A stretch of 64,000 nt of DNA from Coriobacteriales bacterium OH1046 (GCA_004010535.1 RQYE01000004.1:186001-250000); one strand, 5' to 3'; numbered from the stretch's first letter, positions 25,351-34,805 are shown. Numbers and translations are program-made. The notes: generated from the letters alone by a model not told the origin.

Positions 25351-28300
25351 CTAGTACGGATGCTCCGCATAGTAGGTATCGTTGTATGGATTGACATTGC
25401 CGGTGAACTCCCAGTTGTCGAAGTCGCTCACGTCCCCATCGATGACATATTCCCACAGGCCCATGTCGTCGCCGAAGGATCCGTCTTCCTTGACCTCGCG
25501 ATCGAGCATGTAGAAGTAGCGCGGGCGATCCTCGCCCTCTTGGAAGGTGTGGATGGCAGGGCCGTAGGCGGAGAGCATCTCATCGTCCGCACCCATGGCG
25601 GAGAGGATGGTGGGCATGAGATCGGTGATGGTCACGGGTGCCTGGGAGATCTGGCAGGGTTGCGACGCCCCCTCTGCGGTCTCGGCAAGCTTCACCAAGA
25701 TGACGGGCGAGGTGGCCCCGTCGATCGGCTCCAGCTCGTTGCTGTCGACCGGAAGCCACACGCCATGGTCGGCGGTGATGACGACCGTGGTCTGATCGTA
25801 GATACCGAGACGCCTGAGCTCATCCAGATACGCCTTGACGATATTGAACGCACCGATGCACTGTTCGTTCCACGAGGCGGCGGATGATTCGATCCGCTCC
25901 CCATCGCGCGTCATCGTATAGGGCCAGTGGGAGCCGTTGAGGTGGATGAAGCGGAAGCTCTTCTCCTCGTCGTTGAACTCGAGGCCGTAATCCAAGAGCT
26001 TCTCGAGGTAGCGGACGTCATCGGTCTGGTAGATCCGCTCGTCTCCGCTTGCGCGCTCGGAGCGGGTATCGACGATACCCTGGTTGATGTCGTCGGTGTA
26101 GTACCAGAAGGGGGGCTTGAAGAGCCAGGGCAGGTGACGGTAGAGCGCGCAGCGGTACAGGATGCCCAACGCGCCCCGCTCGTCGAAGTTTGCCGTGACG
26201 ACCTCGACGGCCTCGCGCTCGTCGTGGTTGTTGATGGTATAGGATGCGGGGAGGCAGGCTTCCTCGTCGCTCATCGCGATCGAGTCGGTATAGATGCCGA
26301 TGGAGTAGCCGAGCTCAGCGATGTCGGGCAGGAAGCTCGAGTTAGGATAGCGGCTGTCGATATAGTCGGAGATCGTCTGACCGGGCTGGGGCGTCGTTCC
26401 CGTGAGCAGCAGCGCAAGGCCGTAGCGCGTGGGGATCATGCCGCCGGCGGAATTCTCGTAGAAGGTGAAGCCCTCGAGGCCGTCGAGGATCTCGGGATAA
26501 TAGCCGTCCAGCAACGTGCGGATATAGGACGAGTCGGTCATATCGAGCACGAAGACGATGACGTTGTCCTGCCTGGAGACATCGAAGAGGCCGAGCTCGG
26601 TCGTGACGTTCACGTAGTTCTCGGGTGCGATGCCGTTCTCGTCGCCATCCTGCAGGACGGCGGTCCCCGCCCCCTTCACCGTCGAGAGGCTCGCCACGCC
26701 CGCCAGCTGGATGATGATGAGCACGAGTGAGAGCACGGCACCGATCGAACGCGAGAGCTGGGGCTTCTTGGCAGCGAATCCGACGGTGCCCGCGACGGTC
26801 GCGATCCACAGCGCAAGGCTCGGCACGGTGATGCGGATATAATCCCCCCATTCGACGGGCGTGCCGTCCGCGAGCGGCAGGTAGCGTCCGAAGAAGAGCG
26901 ACTCGAGATATGCCGCCAAACCGACGGCGGTGATCACGGCAAGCAGAATATGGAACGGCTTGCCGCGGACGAGCGAGACCGCAAGCGCTCCGATGGCTAT
27001 GGCGATGGCGCCGGCGCGCACGATCGGGGTCCCTATCATATCGACGCCGAACACCAGGCTCGACGCGTTGGTCGCCACAAGCTCGATAGGAGCGACCACG
27101 AACACCGTGAAGATGGGGAGCCCCACCGCGAGCACAGACAGCGCAAGGCGCACAGGCCAGGCAACGCTCACCTGACGCCTCCTGTAGGCCGCCGCGCCCG
27201 CTTCGCGTTCCCGGTGCACGAGCTCGTCGGTCGCAGCCTTCTGCTCGGGTGAGATGCGGTGGACGGGAGGCTCGACGAGCAATCCGCCCTTCTCATCGAT
27301 GTGGAGCAGCTTGAAGATCACGGAACGGGTCTTGCGGAACGCCACGCCGATGATTGCCGAGAGCGCCACGGCAACCGCCGCGAGCGCCTGGATGGCATAG
27401 GTCATGACCGAGGGATCGACATAGGCGAGCGCAGGCTGCGGCACGAGCACCAGACCGGCGACAACGCCGAGCAGGGCGCAGGCCACATCGACCGGCGAGA
27501 TGTGCGCACGGGCATAGTGCTTGCCTCTTGAGCCGGATACGCTACCGGCATAGTGCTTGCCGAGGGAGTCGTCTGCGGGCTCGGGCGGCTGCTCCTCGGG
27601 CGCATCCCCCTGCCCCTCCCCGCCTTGATGTGCGAGGACGAGCTCCAAGAGCCGCTCGCCGGCCCGCTCGCCTCCATGGCCCAGATGCGCGATCATGCGC
27701 GCGCGGACCGTACCGATGTCATCCTTCCACTGCGATGCATGGGCGAGCAGATCATCGATGAGATCGGGCAATCCGGAGAGGGCTTCGGGCGCCAGCGAGC
27801 GCCCGATCTCGTTGCGGATGCTGATGTCGGTCGGGACGATGTCCAGCTTCTCCCAATCGGGGTTGTTGGCCTTCATCGTCGTGTCGATGAAGATCGAGGG
27901 CTTGAGCGTGGTGAACGAGAACTCGAGGTTGACGGTCGACCAATCGGTGATGATGGTGTCGGCCCCGAGGATGCTCTCGTTGGACGAGAAGTCCCGCTCG
28001 AAGCGGAGGCGTTCCTCGGGGATGTGCTCGTAACGGCCGATCAGGGCCTCCCATTTGGGCCGATAGCGCTTGGTGTACTCGGGATGGGGGCGCACGATGA
28101 CACGGTAGCCGCGTGCGAGCAGCACGTCCAGCATCCCATCGATGCAGGAATCGAGGATATTGTCCCGATTCCATGACGGTGCGATGAGCACCACGGGGGG
28201 CGTATGCGCATCCTCGTGCGCAACCGATTCGTAGGCACGGATCTCCTCGTCGATCAGATCGTAACCGATGAGCGATAGTTTCTTGGCATGCGCGCCATAC

Positions 28301-29511
28301 AGCTCCTCCAGCCCGCGCATCTCCGCAACCTGGTGGGGCCCCACGCAGAACACCTCGTCGAAGTGATCGTAGTCGTGCTCGTGACTCGTGAGATGGAAGC
28401 TCGTCGTATGGTGGGGTATGTAGACGTAGGTGCTGTCGTCGCGCACATAGGAGCGCTTGAGGTAGTAGTTATCGAGACCGGGTATGCTCATGGCCACGAC
28501 GTCGGCGTCCATCTTCATCATGAGGGTGATGAGGCGGCGCTGCCCGACGTAGTACGGAAGCAGCCTCGGCTCCTGCTCGGCGATGGCGAAAACCTGATCC
28601 TCGGGGTCGCTCGTGACGTAGTGGATCTGGATGTCGGAATGGAGAAGCAGCCATTCGATGGCACCCTTGAAGTACTTGTAGAAGCCGCTCCCCTCCGAGT
28701 AGAACACGAGGTGCTTGCCCTCGATGGAGAAGAAGCGCCGATAGTCTGCGCGCTCCTTGCGCGCAGAGGGATCGCGCTCGTACCATGCGCGCTGCGACGC
28801 AGTAGATGCCTCGAGCGTCTCGTACTCTTTACGGGCTGCGGCGAGCGCCTCGTAATCGATGTAGTTTGCGGGTCTGATGATGGCGTTGCAGGCAAGCTGC
28901 ACCGCGATGGCCATGAGATTCGAGCAGATCCAGTAGAACGCCATGCCGCACACCACGAAGGCGGCAAGGAAGAGGGAGAGGGCGATGGAGATGCCGTTGG
29001 TCGTGGCCTTCTCAGCACGCGATTGCTCGCGCTGCAGGGGATTGATGCGGTTGGCAGCCAGCCCCTGCGCGAGCGATGAGAGCGCCGCCAGCAGCGGGAT
29101 GACCGCAAGGAGGGGGAATCCCGCCTCGGAGGGCACGATGCCCAAAAGCCTCACCTCGGCATCCCCGCTCTGCACGATGGTGCGGATGACGCCCGAGAGG
29201 CCGAAGAGGATGATGATCTGGGCGATGAGCGGCACGAGCGAGAGCAGCGCATGGTAGCGGCGCTCATGGTACAGCTCGTTCTGCTTCTCCTCGATGGTCT
29301 CGCGGTCGCCGAAGAACCGCAGCCTGATGCGGAAGAGATCGGGCATGAGCTCGACCATCGTGATGGCATTGCGATGGCTCCAAAGCGAGAGCGGCATCAG
29401 GAGCACCTTCGTGATGGCGGTGAAGAGCAGGATGGCCACCCACCAATTCCCCACGAGGGCATGGCACCATTCCACGATCGGATAGAGGATCTGCGTGATG
29501 GATCCGGTCAT
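25351..29511 (-). CDS. Fusion: YidC-like insertase + TagF-like glycerophosphotransferase + LtaS-like sulfatase domain
   Basis: About 1386 residues from ATG 29511 (MTGSITQILYPIVEW), with AAGGGGCGAG ahead. Residues 1-230 are YidC/Oxa1-like: IVEWCHALVGNWW, FTAITKVLLMPLSLWSHR, ALLSLVPLIAQIIILFG. Residues about 260-620 resemble CDP-glycerol glycerophosphotransferase (HLVFYSEGSGFYKYFKG; HHTTSFHLTS; VIVRPHPEY; IITDWSTVNLEFSF). After a hydrophilic linker there are five or so membrane helices at about 660-975. The last 400 residues are a sulfatase/alkaline phosphatase-fold domain: VFVLDMTDSS, HLNGSHWPY and ITADHGVW. The protein should make and move glycerol-phosphate type polymers at the membrane. All domains are in one frame with no stop. 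A linker repeat GKHYAGS/GKHYARA is seen at about 637-655. Confidence 0.85.
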   Translation of the reverse strand: MTGSITQILYPIVEWCHALVGNWWVAILLFTAITKVLLMPLSLWSHRNAITMVELMPDLFRIRLRFFGDRETIEEKQNELYHERRYHALLSLVPLIAQIIILFGLSGVIRTIVQSGDAEVRLLGIVPSEAGFPLLAVIPLLAALSSLAQGLAANRINPLQREQSRAEKATTNGISIALSLFLAAFVVCGMAFYWICSNLMAIAVQLACNAIIRPANYIDYEALAAARKEYETLEASTASQRAWYERDPSARKERADYRRFFSIEGKHLVFYSEGSGFYKYFKGAIEWLLLHSDIQIHYVTSDPEDQVFAIAEQEPRLLPYYVGQRRLITLMMKMDADVVAMSIPGLDNYYLKRSYVRDDSTYVYIPHHTTSFHLTSHEHDYDHFDEVFCVGPHQVAEMRGLEELYGAHAKKLSLIGYDLIDEEIRAYESVAHEDAHTPPVVLIAPSWNRDNILDSCIDGMLDVLLARGYRVIVRPHPEYTKRYRPKWEALIGRYEHIPEERLRFERDFSSNESILGADTIITDWSTVNLEFSFTTLKPSIFIDTTMKANNPDWEKLDIVPTDISIRNEIGRSLAPEALSGLPDLIDDLLAHASQWKDDIGTVRARMIAHLGHGGERAGERLLELVLAHQGGEGQGDAPEEQPPEPADDSLGKHYAGSVSGSRGKHYARAHISPVDVACALLGVVAGLVLVPQPALAYVDPSVMTYAIQALAAVAVALSAIIGVAFRKTRSVIFKLLHIDEKGGLLVEPPVHRISPEQKAATDELVHREREAGAAAYRRRQVSVAWPVRLALSVLAVGLPIFTVFVVAPIELVATNASSLVFGVDMIGTPIVRAGAIAIAIGALAVSLVRGKPFHILLAVITAVGLAAYLESLFFGRYLPLADGTPVEWGDYIRITVPSLALWIATVAGTVGFAAKKPQLSRSIGAVLSLVLIIIQLAGVASLSTVKGAGTAVLQDGDENGIAPENYVNVTTELGLFDVSRQDNVIVFVLDMTDSSYIRTLLDGYYPEILDGLEGFTFYENSAGGMIPTRYGLALLLTGTTPQPGQTISDYIDSRYPNSSFLPDIAELGYSIGIYTDSIAMSDEEACLPASYTINNHDEREAVEVVTANFDERGALGILYRCALYRHLPWLFKPPFWYYTDDINQGIVDTRSERASGDERIYQTDDVRYLEKLLDYGLEFNDEEKSFRFIHLNGSHWPYTMTRDGERIESSAASWNEQCIGAFNIVKAYLDELRRLGIYDQTTVVITADHGVWLPVDSNELEPIDGATSPVILVKLAETAEGASQPCQISQAPVTITDLMPTILSAMGADDEMLSAYGPAIHTFQEGEDRPRYFYMLDREVKEDGSFGDDMGLWEYVIDGDVSDFDNWEFTGNVNPYNDTYYAEHPY

Positions 29512-29526
29512 CTCGCCCCTTCGCAC

Positions 29527-29629
29527 GCGTTAACAAAGCTTGAAAAGTATAGCCCAGCAGGTCCGGAGACGTATGTCGCCTCTACAATTACACCAGAACA
29601 GACAGGGCCTTGGAACCGAGGAGAACAGC
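29527..29629. promoter_or_regulatory. Divergent promoter region of the fusion gene and icd
   Basis: On the minus strand a TATACT box (29545-29550) can serve the fusion gene. On the plus strand a TACAAT at 29584-29589 can serve icd. The -35 boxes are unclear. Confidence 0.35.
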
Positions 29630-30832
29630 ATGGAGAAGATCGCGATGACGACCCCGCTCGTCGAGATGGACGGCGACGAGATGACCCGCGTTATCTGGCA
29701 GATGGTCAAAGACCAGCTCGTCCGCCCCTTCGTCGACCTGAAGACCGAGTACTACGATCTCGGACTCGAGATGCGCGATGCCACCGATGATGCCGTGACC
29801 ACCGAATCGGCACGCGCAACCATGCGTCTCGGCGTAGCCGTGAAGTGCGCCACCATCACCCCCAACGCCGCGCGCGTGGAAGAATACGGCTTGAAGCAGA
29901 TGTGGAAGAGCCCCAACGGCACCATCCGAGCGCTGCTCGACGGCACCGTCTTCCGCGCACCCATCATGGTCGGGGGTATCGAGCCCTATGTGCGCACGTG
30001 GAAGCGCCCCATCACGCTCGCACGCCATGCCTACGGCGATATCTACCGCAACGTGGAGCTGCGTGTGCCCGGTCCCGGCAAGGTCGAGCTCGTCCACACG
30101 GCATCCGACGGCTCCGAGACCCGCACGCTCGTCCACGACTTCACCGACGCGGGCATCGTGCAGGGCATCCACAACCTCGACCGCTCCATCGCGAGCTTCG
30201 CGCGGGCGAGCATGGGCTTCGCCCTCGACACGCATCAGGACCTCTGGTTCGGCGCCAAGGACACCATCTCCAAGACCTACGACCACCGCTTCAAGGACAT
30301 CTTCCAGGAGATCTACGACGGCGAGTACCGCGAGCGCTTCGATGAGGCGGGCATCTCCTACTTCTACACGCTCATCGACGATGTGGTCGCACGCGTCATC
30401 CGCTCCGAGGGCGGCTTCATCTGGGCCTGCAAGAACTACGACGGCGACGTGATGAGCGACATGGTCTCGACCGCGTTCGGCAGCCTCGCCATGATGACGA
30501 GCGTCCTCGTCTCGCCCGACGGCGCGTGGGAGTACGAGGCCGCGCATGGCACCGTGCAGCGCCACTACTACAAGCACCTCGCCGGCGAGGAGACCTCCAC
30601 CAACTCCGTGGCCACCATCTTCGCGTGGTCGGGGGCGCTGCGCAAGCGGGCCGAGCTGGACGGGCTCGACGATCTGGCCGCCTTCTCGGACCGCTTGGAA
30701 CAGGCCGTCATCGATACCATCGAAGCGGGCGAGATGACCGGAGATCTGGCCGCCATCACCACGCTCGAGGATCCCCAGCGTTTGAGCACTCAGGAGTTCA
30801 TCGCCGCAGTGGCATCACGACTGCAGCCGTGA
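29630..30832 (+). CDS. icd: NADP-dependent isocitrate dehydrogenase
   Basis: 400 residues from ATG 29630 (MEKIAMTTPLVEMDGDEMTR), after GAGGAGAACAGC. It is the type II (eukaryote-like) NADP-IDH, with VEMDGDEMTRVIW, SPNGTIRALLDGTVFRAPI, WKRPITLARHAYGD and KNYDGDVMSD carrying substrate and Mg residues. It converts isocitrate to 2-oxoglutarate, supplying NADPH and the glutamate skeleton. The stop codon TGA (30830-30832) lies in the first bases of the palindromic repeat at 30829. Divergent from the fusion gene. Confidence 0.95.
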   Translation: MEKIAMTTPLVEMDGDEMTRVIWQMVKDQLVRPFVDLKTEYYDLGLEMRDATDDAVTTESARATMRLGVAVKCATITPNAARVEEYGLKQMWKSPNGTIRALLDGTVFRAPIMVGGIEPYVRTWKRPITLARHAYGDIYRNVELRVPGPGKVELVHTASDGSETRTLVHDFTDAGIVQGIHNLDRSIASFARASMGFALDTHQDLWFGAKDTISKTYDHRFKDIFQEIYDGEYRERFDEAGISYFYTLIDDVVARVIRSEGGFIWACKNYDGDVMSDMVSTAFGSLAMMTSVLVSPDGAWEYEAAHGTVQRHYYKHLAGEETSTNSVATIFAWSGALRKRAELDGLDDLAAFSDRLEQAVIDTIEAGEMTGDLAAITTLEDPQRLSTQEFIAAVASRLQP

Positions 30833-30981
30833 CAAGGGGACAGGTCGCTTGTCACGCCTGCACGCGAGACGAGCACATCGAGACAGAATCCGCATCGAAA
30901 CCGTCCCGATGTGCTCGTTTGACCGCGCTAAACAGCCAGAAACCGTCCCGAGGCGTGACGAATGACCTGTCCCCTTGTCAC
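30829..30981. repeat. GGGGACAGGTC-type repeat pair, copy 2, with inner dyad
   Basis: Left arm 30829-30858 (GTGACAAGGGGACAGGTC...) and right arm 30952-30981 form an inverted pair of about 30 bases with a few mismatches. Between them lies a second dyad, GAGCACATCG (30876 region) against CGATGTGCTC (30907 region). The left arm includes the icd stop codon. It sits between convergent icd and the isomerase gene. Confidence 0.85.
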
Positions 30982-31006
30982 GTGTCACGTGTCTGCGGGC
31001 AAGATC

Positions 31007-32434
31007 CTACCGTGTGACGACCTCCACCTGGACGTCCAAGATCTTGGCTACCTTGAGGATGGTGTCCGTGTGGCTCCCTGCCGCTGCAGCCATGTGGTGT
31101 GTGGGGCCGGCCTCGGCCCAACGGTTGCTGAACGCGCGCGCACCGCAGGAGAAGCGCATGCGCATGTTGGTGTCGCCGAACTCGAAGATGGGGCCCTCGA
31201 CGTTCTCCCCCTCGGCCACCACGAACTTGAAGGCGCCTTGGGCATCCTGGGTGATGGCGAGGTAGGTGATGGTGCCGAGTGGCGGGTAGAACTGCGTGAG
31301 GTAGCCGCCGCCCGTCTTGCCGTGGAACACGGGGACAACCTTGAGCGTGGGCTTGCGCGCTTGGGAGATATCTGCATCGCCTGAGCCGCTGTGACCGATG
31401 ATGCAGAGGTCCTCGTCGAAGTCGATGGAGTACATCTCGGAGAGCTGGCCCGTGCCTGCGATGGTCTTGAGGATCGACATGGCCATGGCCACCTTCATGT
31501 CGCCCTCGACGGCGCATGCGGTGCCCTGCTTGATGAGCATGGAGAACGCGGGGATGAGCATCGAGTCGAGCACACCCGCCTGGCCGGTCGCCTTACCGGC
31601 GTAGTGGCTTGCCACAAGACCGAGCTCCTCGTCACGGGCCCACTGCTCGAATGCAAGCACGTACCTGGCCATCTGCCGGATAGCCTCGCTCTCGGGTGTC
31701 TCGCCGCCCAGCATGTCGAAGGTCTCGCAGATCTCGGCCGCCTTGGCATCGATGGCAGACTGGTCGGCGATATCGTCGGCAATCGCCCACATGTCCTCCC
31801 AGTCGAACTGCTTGGTGTAGAGGCCCATGCGGTGGTAGAGGTTGGTCTCGTCGATATAGAGGTCCATCATGCCGGGATACGGGCGCCCGATCTGCGCGAT
31901 ATTGGTGCGGCGGAGACGCCGACGCACCTGGGCGGCACGGCACCAGTCCTCGATCTCGGCCGCAACCTCGGGATCGCCGCCCTCCACGACGCCGGTGATC
32001 ACGGCGTGGCGCTTGCCGGCGCGCTCGAGATCGGCCACCATCTCGCCCACGGCACCGCAGGCGTAGAGGTCGCCCAGCCACGTGGGGATATCGGTCGTCG
32101 CATAGTCGGGCCGGCGCTTCTTCTGCACGTTGACGAGGATGACCGGCACACCGAGGTCGCGGATGGCGGGCAGCATGTTGTAACTCGTAGCATAGGTGAG
32201 CAGCTGCAAGAAAACGATGTCCACATCGGCCGCGCGGAAGAGATCGCCCGCCTCCTGCGCCTGCTCTTTGGTGGTCACCATGCCCCCGTCCACGATATCC
32301 ACCGTGGCGGGGATGGTAGCCTTGAAGGCCGCGTACTGGGCCTCGAAGTTGGGTACGAGCTGGGGAAACTGAGGCAGATACGCGCCGAGCGCGACGGAGA
32401 AGACGGCCGCCTTCGCCTTGGTCTCTACGAGCAT
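31007..32434 (-). CDS. AraA/FucI-like sugar isomerase in the rhamnose cluster
   Basis: 475 residues from ATG 32434 (MLVETKAKAAVFSVALGAYL), with AAAGGATCCCATC ahead. The longer frame overlaps rhaD and is not used. The sequence resembles the L-fucose/L-arabinose isomerase superfamily: DIVFLQLLTYATSYNMLPAI, GRPYPGMMDLYIDETN, and metal-site regions near ALVASHYAG and DIDFDED. It lies next to rhaD and rhaB but is not a RhaA-type enzyme, so it probably converts L-rhamnose to L-rhamnulose, inferred from context. Confidence 0.82.
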   Translation of the reverse strand: MLVETKAKAAVFSVALGAYLPQFPQLVPNFEAQYAAFKATIPATVDIVDGGMVTTKEQAQEAGDLFRAADVDIVFLQLLTYATSYNMLPAIRDLGVPVILVNVQKKRRPDYATTDIPTWLGDLYACGAVGEMVADLERAGKRHAVITGVVEGGDPEVAAEIEDWCRAAQVRRRLRRTNIAQIGRPYPGMMDLYIDETNLYHRMGLYTKQFDWEDMWAIADDIADQSAIDAKAAEICETFDMLGGETPESEAIRQMARYVLAFEQWARDEELGLVASHYAGKATGQAGVLDSMLIPAFSMLIKQGTACAVEGDMKVAMAMSILKTIAGTGQLSEMYSIDFDEDLCIIGHSGSGDADISQARKPTLKVVPVFHGKTGGGYLTQFYPPLGTITYLAITQDAQGAFKFVVAEGENVEGPIFEFGDTNMRMRFSCGARAFSNRWAEAGPTHHMAAAAGSHTDTILKVAKILDVQVEVVTR

Positions 32435-32502
32435 GATGGGATCCTTTCTGTGGAGGGCGGGACGTGCGGGTCGGACAGATACCTCCGGGAAAAGTGCCTG
32501 AC

Positions 32503-33336
32503 TTAGCCGATGAACGCCTCGTTGATGACGATAGCGAAGTCCTTGCAGGTCTGGATGAGACCCGCATCCTCGATCTTGTTGAGCCAGTCCTCGGAGCCGC
32601 CGTTGGCAGCGCGGGCGGCCACGTAGAGCTGGGCGGCCTTCTCCACGGTGTGCGCCAGCCCGAAGGTGGTGTCGAAGTCGGGGCCGGCGGCGAAGAGGCC
32701 GTGGTGCGCCCAGACGGCGGTGGAGTAGGTGGCCATGAGCTTGCTCGTCGCCTCGGCGATGGCCGCACCTCCCGGCACCATCCACGGAACCACGCCCACT
32801 CCGGCAGGGAACACCACCACGCACTCGGTCATCATCTGCCACAAGCGCCGCGTGAAATCGCGGGAGGTCAAGGGCACGACGAAGCTCATCTCGATAATGC
32901 CGGGGGTATGGGCATGGTAGATGACGCGGTCAGCGCCGTCCGTGGCTACTACACGCACGCTGTGGTTCATGAAATGGCTGGGGAATTCGCTCGTGGGCTT
33001 TGCGCCGTCGAGCAGGCCCCACACGATACGGTAGGCGGTGCCTTTTCCGTCGATCCCGACGATGCCGATGTTGCAGGCCGGATCCTCGGCCACGTTGCGC
33101 ATGTACTTGCCGGAGCCGGTGGAGAGGAAATACGCGCCGGCCAGATTCTCGCCCGTGACACCCATCTCGACCCACGGTCGCGGCTCGGCAGCGAAGAAGG
33201 GCCGCGCCGCCTCGACCTCCTCGTCCGTCATGCGGTAGGTGAGGTTGCCCCCGTTGCGCTCGTGCCAGCCTTGCAGCCAGCCATCGGAGCACAGGCGGGT
33301 GAAACCCTTGATGAAGCCCAGATCCTCGATTGCCAT
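32503..33336 (-). CDS. rhaD: Rhamnulose-1-phosphate aldolase
   Basis: 277 residues from ATG 33336 (MAIEDLGFIKGFTRLCSDGW), with AAAGGGAGTTCATC ahead. It is a class II aldolase/adducin-fold protein. Zn ligands are in VIYHAHTPGI and AVWAHHGLFAAG, and GSGKYMRNVA plus HERNGGNLTYR match RhaD. It splits L-rhamnulose-1-phosphate to DHAP and L-lactaldehyde. It follows rhaB with a gap of about 35 bases in one operon. Confidence 0.9.
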   Translation of the reverse strand: MAIEDLGFIKGFTRLCSDGWLQGWHERNGGNLTYRMTDEEVEAARPFFAAEPRPWVEMGVTGENLAGAYFLSTGSGKYMRNVAEDPACNIGIVGIDGKGTAYRIVWGLLDGAKPTSEFPSHFMNHSVRVVATDGADRVIYHAHTPGIIEMSFVVPLTSRDFTRRLWQMMTECVVVFPAGVGVVPWMVPGGAAIAEATSKLMATYSTAVWAHHGLFAAGPDFDTTFGLAHTVEKAAQLYVAARAANGGSEDWLNKIEDAGLIQTCKDFAIVINEAFIG

Positions 33337-33371
33337 GATGAACTCCCTTTCGTCGTTGCCTGGCATCGGCT

Positions 33372-34805
33372 TTACCTAGGTTGGTATTCCTCGATAGCGA
33401 AGCTCGCCCGAAGAGCCGCGCGGGCATCCTCCAGACTCGCGTACGTTCCCACGTAGATGAACTGCACCATGAGGTTGCCGAGCGCCGTGCCCTCGGTGGG
33501 ACCGGCGAAAACGGCGAGCCCGCAGGCGTCGGCCGTGGCCTGGTTGAGATAGGCGTTGGCAGAGCCCCCGCCCACGATGTTGATGCTCGTGTAGTCTACG
33601 CCGGTAAGCTCGCGCAGCTGGGCGACCGTACGCGCGTAGTCGGCCGCCAGGGAGTCGTACACGGTGAGCGCGTACTCCCCCATCGTCTGGGGAACCTGCC
33701 GCCGACCGGACCGGGCGGCCACCTCGCGAAGCGCCGCAAGCATGCTCGCAGGGGCGAGGAATGCGGGATCGTCGGCGTCAACCACGCAGGAGAAGCCCGC
33801 CGCGCGCGCATCCTCTGCCGCGGCGACGAGATCTTGCCAGCTGGGAGCTTTGCCGCTCCGGACGCCGAACTCCCTGCGCACGCTCTGGATCATCCAGAGG
33901 CCCATGATGTTCTTGAGGTAGCGGAAGCGCCTCCCGTAGCCGCCCTCGTTGGTGAAGTTCAATCCAGCGCTCCGGACGGTGCAGATCGGCTCGCGCATCT
34001 CGACGCCCATGAGGCTCCATGTACCGCTCGAGAGGTACACCGCCCGCTCATCGCGTGCGGGCACGGCGAGCCAGGCGGATCCGGTATCGTGGCTTGCCAC
34101 AAGCATGACTTCGGCATCGAAGCCAACGCGTGCGGCGATCTCGGGACGAAGACGTCCCAACGAAGCACCGGGCATGGAGATGGGCTGAAACATGCCGCGC
34201 GGCAGGTTGAGGCGGGCGATGAGCTCCTCGTCCCAATCGCCCGTCAGGGCATTCACGAGCGCGGTCGTCGACGCGTTGGTGTACTCGTTGGCCTTCACGC
34301 CGCAGAGCACCCAGTTGAGGTAGTCGGGTACCATGAGGAAGCTGCATGCGGCCTCGAGCTGCCCGCGATCGTCGCGCGAAAGCGCGCAGAGCTGGTAGGC
34401 GGTGTTGAACTGCTGGTACTGGATGCCCGTGCGTCCATAGTGCTCCTCAAAGGAGAGGATGCCGGCGAGCTCCAGCGCGTCGCGCACGCCGTCGGTGCGG
34501 GGATCGCGGTAGCCCACGCAGTCCCCGATGCGCTCGTCGTGCTCATCGAGCAGCACGTAGTCCACGGCCCAGGTGTCGATGCCGATGGTGGCGGGCGCGA
34601 ATCCCCGCTCGTGCGCAGCGGCAAGCCCGGCGATGACGTTCTCGGCCAGCGTATCGATGTCCCACACGAAATGCCTGCCGCGACGCGCGAGGCCGTTCTC
34701 GAAGCGGTAGACCTCGGTGAGCTCCATGCGCCCGTCGACGACCTGCCCCACGATATGACGGCCGCTCGATGCGCCGATATCGATGGCGAGATGGCACTCC
34801 TGCAT
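33372..34805 (-). CDS. rhaB: Rhamnulokinase
   Basis: 477 residues from ATG 34805, with GAAAGGACATGCT ahead. The FGGY-type sugar kinase fold is clear: phosphate-1 LAIDIGASSGRHIVGQV near residue 6, GIDTWAVDYVLLDE, and NIVGGGSANAYLNQ near 400. The name RhaB is chosen because the protein opens with DIGASSGR and its neighbour is rhaD. It phosphorylates L-rhamnulose. First gene of the rha operon. Confidence 0.9.
   Translation of the reverse strand: MQECHLAIDIGASSGRHIVGQVVDGRMELTEVYRFENGLARRGRHFVWDIDTLAENVIAGLAAAHERGFAPATIGIDTWAVDYVLLDEHDERIGDCVGYRDPRTDGVRDALELAGILSFEEHYGRTGIQYQQFNTAYQLCALSRDDRGQLEAACSFLMVPDYLNWVLCGVKANEYTNASTTALVNALTGDWDEELIARLNLPRGMFQPISMPGASLGRLRPEIAARVGFDAEVMLVASHDTGSAWLAVPARDERAVYLSSGTWSLMGVEMREPICTVRSAGLNFTNEGGYGRRFRYLKNIMGLWMIQSVRREFGVRSGKAPSWQDLVAAAEDARAAGFSCVVDADDPAFLAPASMLAALREVAARSGRRQVPQTMGEYALTVYDSLAADYARTVAQLRELTGVDYTSINIVGGGSANAYLNQATADACGLAVFAGPTEGTALGNLMVQFIYVGTYASLEDARAALRASFAIEEYQPR

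Noticed and set aside
31007-32842. Longer 611-codon form of the isomerase
   Set aside because: The extension overlaps rhaD and has no similarity to the family. ATG 32434 fits.
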